Assembly (NCBI GenBank): GCA_004554665.1
Contig: SFKY01000056.1
Coordinates: forward strand, 1-16,980
Origin: Bacteroidales bacterium
Lineage (GTDB): Bacteria; Bacteroidota; Bacteroidia; Bacteroidales; Bacteroidaceae
DNA length: 16,980 nucleotides
Direction: 5' to 3'
Part shown: positions 14,915 through 16,980 of the stretch, in pieces
Position numbering within the stretch: position 1 is the stretch's first letter
Layout: each line of letters begins with the position of its first letter
The notes under the pieces: generated by a model
Told to the model about the DNA's origin: nothing
Seen by the model: the letters and a program-made list of their open reading frames with translations, nothing else
The model's database searches: none
Translations under genes and position numbers: made by a program

Positions 14915-16246
14915 ATGGAAGACAACAATAATCATACAATACTGGATTTCGGCGAACCCGAAAAAGAGAACAGCATCATCAAGGTCATCGGTGTAGGTGG
15001 CGGAGGCGGCAATGCCGTAAACCACATGTACCGCGAAGGCATACACGATGTAAGTTTTGTGCTCTGCAACACCGACAACCAGGCGCTCAACGACTCGCCC
15101 GTGCCGGTACACCTGCAACTCGGCAAGGAAGGACTGGGCGCCGGCAACAAACCTGAGCGCGCAAGAAAAGCTGCCGAGGAAACCATCGACGACATTCGCA
15201 ACATGCTCAACGACGGCACCAAGATGGCGTTTATCACAGCGGGCATGGGAGGCGGCACGGGCACCGGCGCAGCCCCCGTCATAGCCAAGGTGAGCAAGGA
15301 GCTCGACATACTCACCGTGGGCATCGTGACCATACCTTTCAGATTCGAAGGCGACAAGAAGATCGACCAGGCGCTTGACGGCGTGGAGGAGATGTCCAAG
15401 CATGTAGATGCCCTGCTGGTCATCAACAATGAACGGCTGCGTGAAATCTATCCCGAGCTTACCGTGCTTGATGCCTTCGGCAAGGCAGACGACACCCTGA
15501 GCATCGCAGCCAAAAGCATCGCCGAAATCATCACCAACCACGGACTTATCAACCTCGACTTCAACGACGTGAAGACAGTACTCAAAGACGGTGGCGTGGC
15601 CATCATGAGTACAGGCTACGGCGAAGGCGAAGGCCGCGTAAAGCAGGCCATCAATGATGCACTGAACTCGCCATTGCTCAACGACAACGATATCTTCAAC
15701 GCCAAGAAGATTCTGCTCAGTATCAATTTCTCCAACGAGAAAAACAACAATGCCGGCCTGATGATGGAGGAAATGAATGAGGTAAACGACTTTATGGCCA
15801 AGTTTGACAACGACTTCGAGATCAAGTGGGGGCTGGCCATCGACCCGGAACTGGGCAAACGGGTCAAGGTTACTATCCTTGCCACCGGTTTTGGCATCGA
15901 AGACGTAGACGGCATGCACACACACCTCGGCAAGAAGCGTACACAGGAAGACGCAGACCGCTTGGCACAAGAGGAAGAGAAGGCCGCCGAACTGCAGGAC
16001 CGCCGCAACCGCTATTATGGCAAAGATTCGAACAATAGCCAGTACAAGCGTCGGCCCCATATCTTCCTTTTCCGTCCGGAAGACTTGGACAACGAGGATG
16101 TCATACTCCGTATCGACAACACGCCCACCTACAAACGCTCCAAGCAGACGATAGACGAAATCCGCCGACAGGCCGCCGGCATCACCGATTCCGCATCGGT
16201 CGACAATCCGACTGAACCCGTTCAGGGCACCATCTCATTCGCATGA
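14915..16246 (+). CDS. ftsZ: Cell division protein FtsZ, tubulin-like GTPase
   Basis: FtsZ polymerises into the Z-ring with GTP and is the scaffold of division. The protein is 443 residues. Its N-terminal GTPase domain carries IGVGGGGGNAVNHM (25-38), CNTDNQAL (51-58) and the tubulin signature GGGTGTGAAP (112-121). The T7 synergy loop NLDFNDV is at 213-219, which supplies the residues that activate hydrolysis in the next subunit. The fold ends near 328 (ILATGFG, 321-327). A 100-residue C-terminal part follows: a charged, E- and R-rich linker (about 340-385), then RPEDLDNEDVI (387-397) and DNTPTYKRSK (401-410), and a tail ending SFA. The proteobacterial tail peptide is absent; the 387-420 block is probably the Bacteroidota counterpart that contacts FtsA. 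The start is clear from ATG 14915. Confidence 0.98.
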   Translation: MEDNNNHTILDFGEPEKENSIIKVIGVGGGGGNAVNHMYREGIHDVSFVLCNTDNQALNDSPVPVHLQLGKEGLGAGNKPERARKAAEETIDDIRNMLNDGTKMAFITAGMGGGTGTGAAPVIAKVSKELDILTVGIVTIPFRFEGDKKIDQALDGVEEMSKHVDALLVINNERLREIYPELTVLDAFGKADDTLSIAAKSIAEIITNHGLINLDFNDVKTVLKDGGVAIMSTGYGEGEGRVKQAINDALNSPLLNDNDIFNAKKILLSINFSNEKNNNAGLMMEEMNEVNDFMAKFDNDFEIKWGLAIDPELGKRVKVTILATGFGIEDVDGMHTHLGKKRTQEDADRLAQEEEKAAELQDRRNRYYGKDSNNSQYKRRPHIFLFRPEDLDNEDVILRIDNTPTYKRSKQTIDEIRRQAAGITDSASVDNPTEPVQGTISFA

Positions 16247-16273
16247 CAATACCCAACATAAACTATAAGCATT

Positions 16274-16723
16274 ATGGCACTATTTGAACAAGTAAGCGAA
16301 GATATCAAAGCAGCCATGCTGGCACGCGACAAGGTGCGCCTCATGACGCTCCGCAACATCAAGAAACTGTTTCTCGAAGCCAAGACGGCACCAGGCGCCA
16401 ACGACACGCTCGAAGACGCTGCTGCCATGAAACTGTTGCAGAAACTGGCCAAGCAGGGCAAGGAGACTGCCAACACCTACATAGCTGCTGGGCGCCAAGA
16501 TCTGGCCGAAGAAGAACTGGCACAGGTGCGTGTCATTGAAGAATACCTACCCCAAGCACTTTCTGAAGAGGAGATTGAGCGCATCGTACGCGACATCATC
16601 GCCCAGACGGGTGCCACCAGCATGAAAGACATGGGCAAAGTGATGGGCATAGCCTCCAAGCAGATGGCGGGAAAAGCCGAGGGAGGCACCATCTCGCAGA
16701 TTGTAAAAAGACTGTTGGCATAA
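16274..16723 (+). CDS. GatB/YqeY domain protein (YqeY family)
   Basis: This 149-residue protein matches the YqeY family, small proteins related to the C-terminal, tRNA-binding domain of GatB in the Asp/Glu-tRNA amidotransferase. The helical N-terminal part has the family-like stretch SEDIKAAMLARDKVRLMTLR (8-27). Later blocks include AGRQDL (72-77), EEYLPQALSEEE (89-100), MKDMGKVMGIASKQMAGKAEG (117-137) and the end IVKRLLA. The molecular role of stand-alone YqeY is not firmly known; tRNA-linked amidotransferase activity is only inferred from the homology. It starts 27 nt after ftsZ with no promoter seen in the gap, and the terminator follows 19 nt after its stop, so it is probably the last gene of this operon. 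Its division-related role, if any, is unknown. Confidence 0.93.
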   Translation: MALFEQVSEDIKAAMLARDKVRLMTLRNIKKLFLEAKTAPGANDTLEDAAAMKLLQKLAKQGKETANTYIAAGRQDLAEEELAQVRVIEEYLPQALSEEEIERIVRDIIAQTGATSMKDMGKVMGIASKQMAGKAEGGTISQIVKRLLA

Positions 16724-16742
16724 ACTGCTATACCCTTTACCC

Positions 16743-16783
16743 AAAGAGGCTGGGGGCTGTACGAAACAGCCCCCAGCCTCTTT
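16743..16783 (+). terminator. Rho-independent terminator of the dcw operon
   Basis: An 18-bp perfect stem (16743-16760 with 16766-16783) closes a 5-nt ACGAA loop. The core is GAGGCTGGGGGCTG, very GC-rich, and the right arm ends in CTCTTT, followed by GCTATTCTT. The stem is strong; the T-rich tract is interrupted but typical. It begins 19 nt after the yqeY-like stop. On the minus strand the hairpin is followed by GGGTAAAGGG, which has no T-run, so it should act mainly on plus-strand transcripts. Confidence 0.88.
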
Positions 16784-16796
16784 GCTATTCTTATCG

Positions 16797-16895
16797 TTAG
16801 CCCTCTATCCATACCGCCCGCCTCTGCTTGAACCCACATCGGTCAGTAGATACATCTATATATTTTACTCTTGGTCTATTTCCTGACTTCGTCAT
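16797..16895 (-). CDS. Small minus-strand reading frame of unknown function (32 aa), doubtful
   Basis: ATG at 16895 (reading right to left) opens a 32-residue frame ending at TAA 16797-16799. The peptide starts MTKSGNRPRVKY and is basic overall. Its ATG overlaps the stop of the frame to its right as ATGA, the same kind of coupling seen in the dcw genes, which is the main reason to list it. It has no recognised motif and no visible promoter or Shine-Dalgarno sequence. It could equally be chance, or the remnant of a longer protein broken by the TGA at 16892-16894. Confidence 0.22.
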   Translation of the reverse strand: MTKSGNRPRVKYIDVSTDRCGFKQRRAVWIEG

Positions 16896-16980
16896 CGTGT
16901 CACCCAAAATTCTTCGTCAAAGAGTTTAGCTATTTTCTGATGTCTTGCCATCAGCATTGTTTGGGTGTAAACCTCCTTGT
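16892..16980 (-). CDS. Possible C-terminal end of a minus-strand gene running off the right edge
   Basis: Reading the minus strand from the right edge, one frame stays open for 28 codons and stops at TGA (16892-16894). The visible residues include ARHQKIAKLFDEEFWVTR at the end. A window-edge frame of this length is expected often by chance, so support is weak. The ATGA overlap with the next small frame is suggestive of coupled genes or of a frameshifted single gene. I do not recognise the protein. If real, it is convergent with the dcw operon and ends about 110 bp from the terminator. Confidence 0.28.
   Translation of the reverse strand, partial: KEVYTQTMLMARHQKIAKLFDEEFWVTR

Noticed and set aside
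13396..14928. 510-codon minus-strand open frame over ftsA
   Set aside because: It mirrors the complete ftsA gene, which has all actin-fold motifs. The translation is low-complexity leucine- and valine-rich and is a codon-bias shadow.
14858..16060. 400-codon minus-strand open frame over ftsZ
   Set aside because: It is antisense to ftsZ with its intact GTPase motifs, and has no independent protein signature.

Overview
The window is one conserved division and cell wall (dcw) cluster from a member of the Bacteroidota, most likely order Bacteroidales and close to Prevotella. This rests on several things seen together. The promoter ahead of mraZ has a TAnnTTTG -7 box. Start codons mostly lack a Shine-Dalgarno sequence. 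The proteins have features typical of that phylum: FtsL with a long acidic N-terminus, FtsI with a C-terminal PASTA-like domain, MraY of about 420 residues with an internal insertion, FtsW with a long polar insertion, and FtsA with a charged tail. Genus is inferred from memory of related proteins, not from a search.

Layout. Positions 1-381 hold no convincing gene. They contain some inverted repeats and, at the right, three 10-bp-spaced GTGG repeats (301-326) next to a -7 box (336-343), which I read as MraZ boxes at the cluster promoter. From 382 to 16723 there are fourteen plus-strand genes in this order: mraZ, rsmH, ftsL-like, ftsI, murE, mraY, murD, ftsW, murG, murC, ftsQ, ftsA, ftsZ and a yqeY-like gene. 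Most junctions are tight. There are ATGA overlaps at rsmH/ftsL, ftsL/ftsI and murC/ftsQ, and a 19-nt overlap at murD/ftsW. The larger gaps are ftsI-murE (68 nt), ftsW-murG (78 nt, with a possible internal promoter) and mraY-murD (about 140 nt, with an 8-bp tandem repeat array and a GC-rich palindrome). A strong hairpin terminator (16743-16783) closes the operon. At the right edge, two short minus-strand reading frames may be the end of a convergent gene of unknown function.

How the genes work together. MraZ probably senses or sets expression of the cluster, and RsmH methylates 16S rRNA. MurC, MurD and MurE add the first three stem-peptide components to UDP-MurNAc. MraY and MurG make lipid I and lipid II. 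FtsW polymerises lipid II and FtsI crosslinks it at the septum. FtsQ and FtsL are the bitopic regulators, and FtsZ with its membrane anchor FtsA forms the Z-ring. The order matches the E. coli dcw cluster, but murF, ddl and murB are absent from the window. The MurE motif DNPR indicates a meso-diaminopimelate peptidoglycan.

I found no evidence of a new enzymatic or defence system. The most interesting items are regulatory or structural: the MraZ operator array, the mraY-murD intergenic repeats, lineage-specific protein insertions and tails, and the unidentified minus-strand frames at the right edge.
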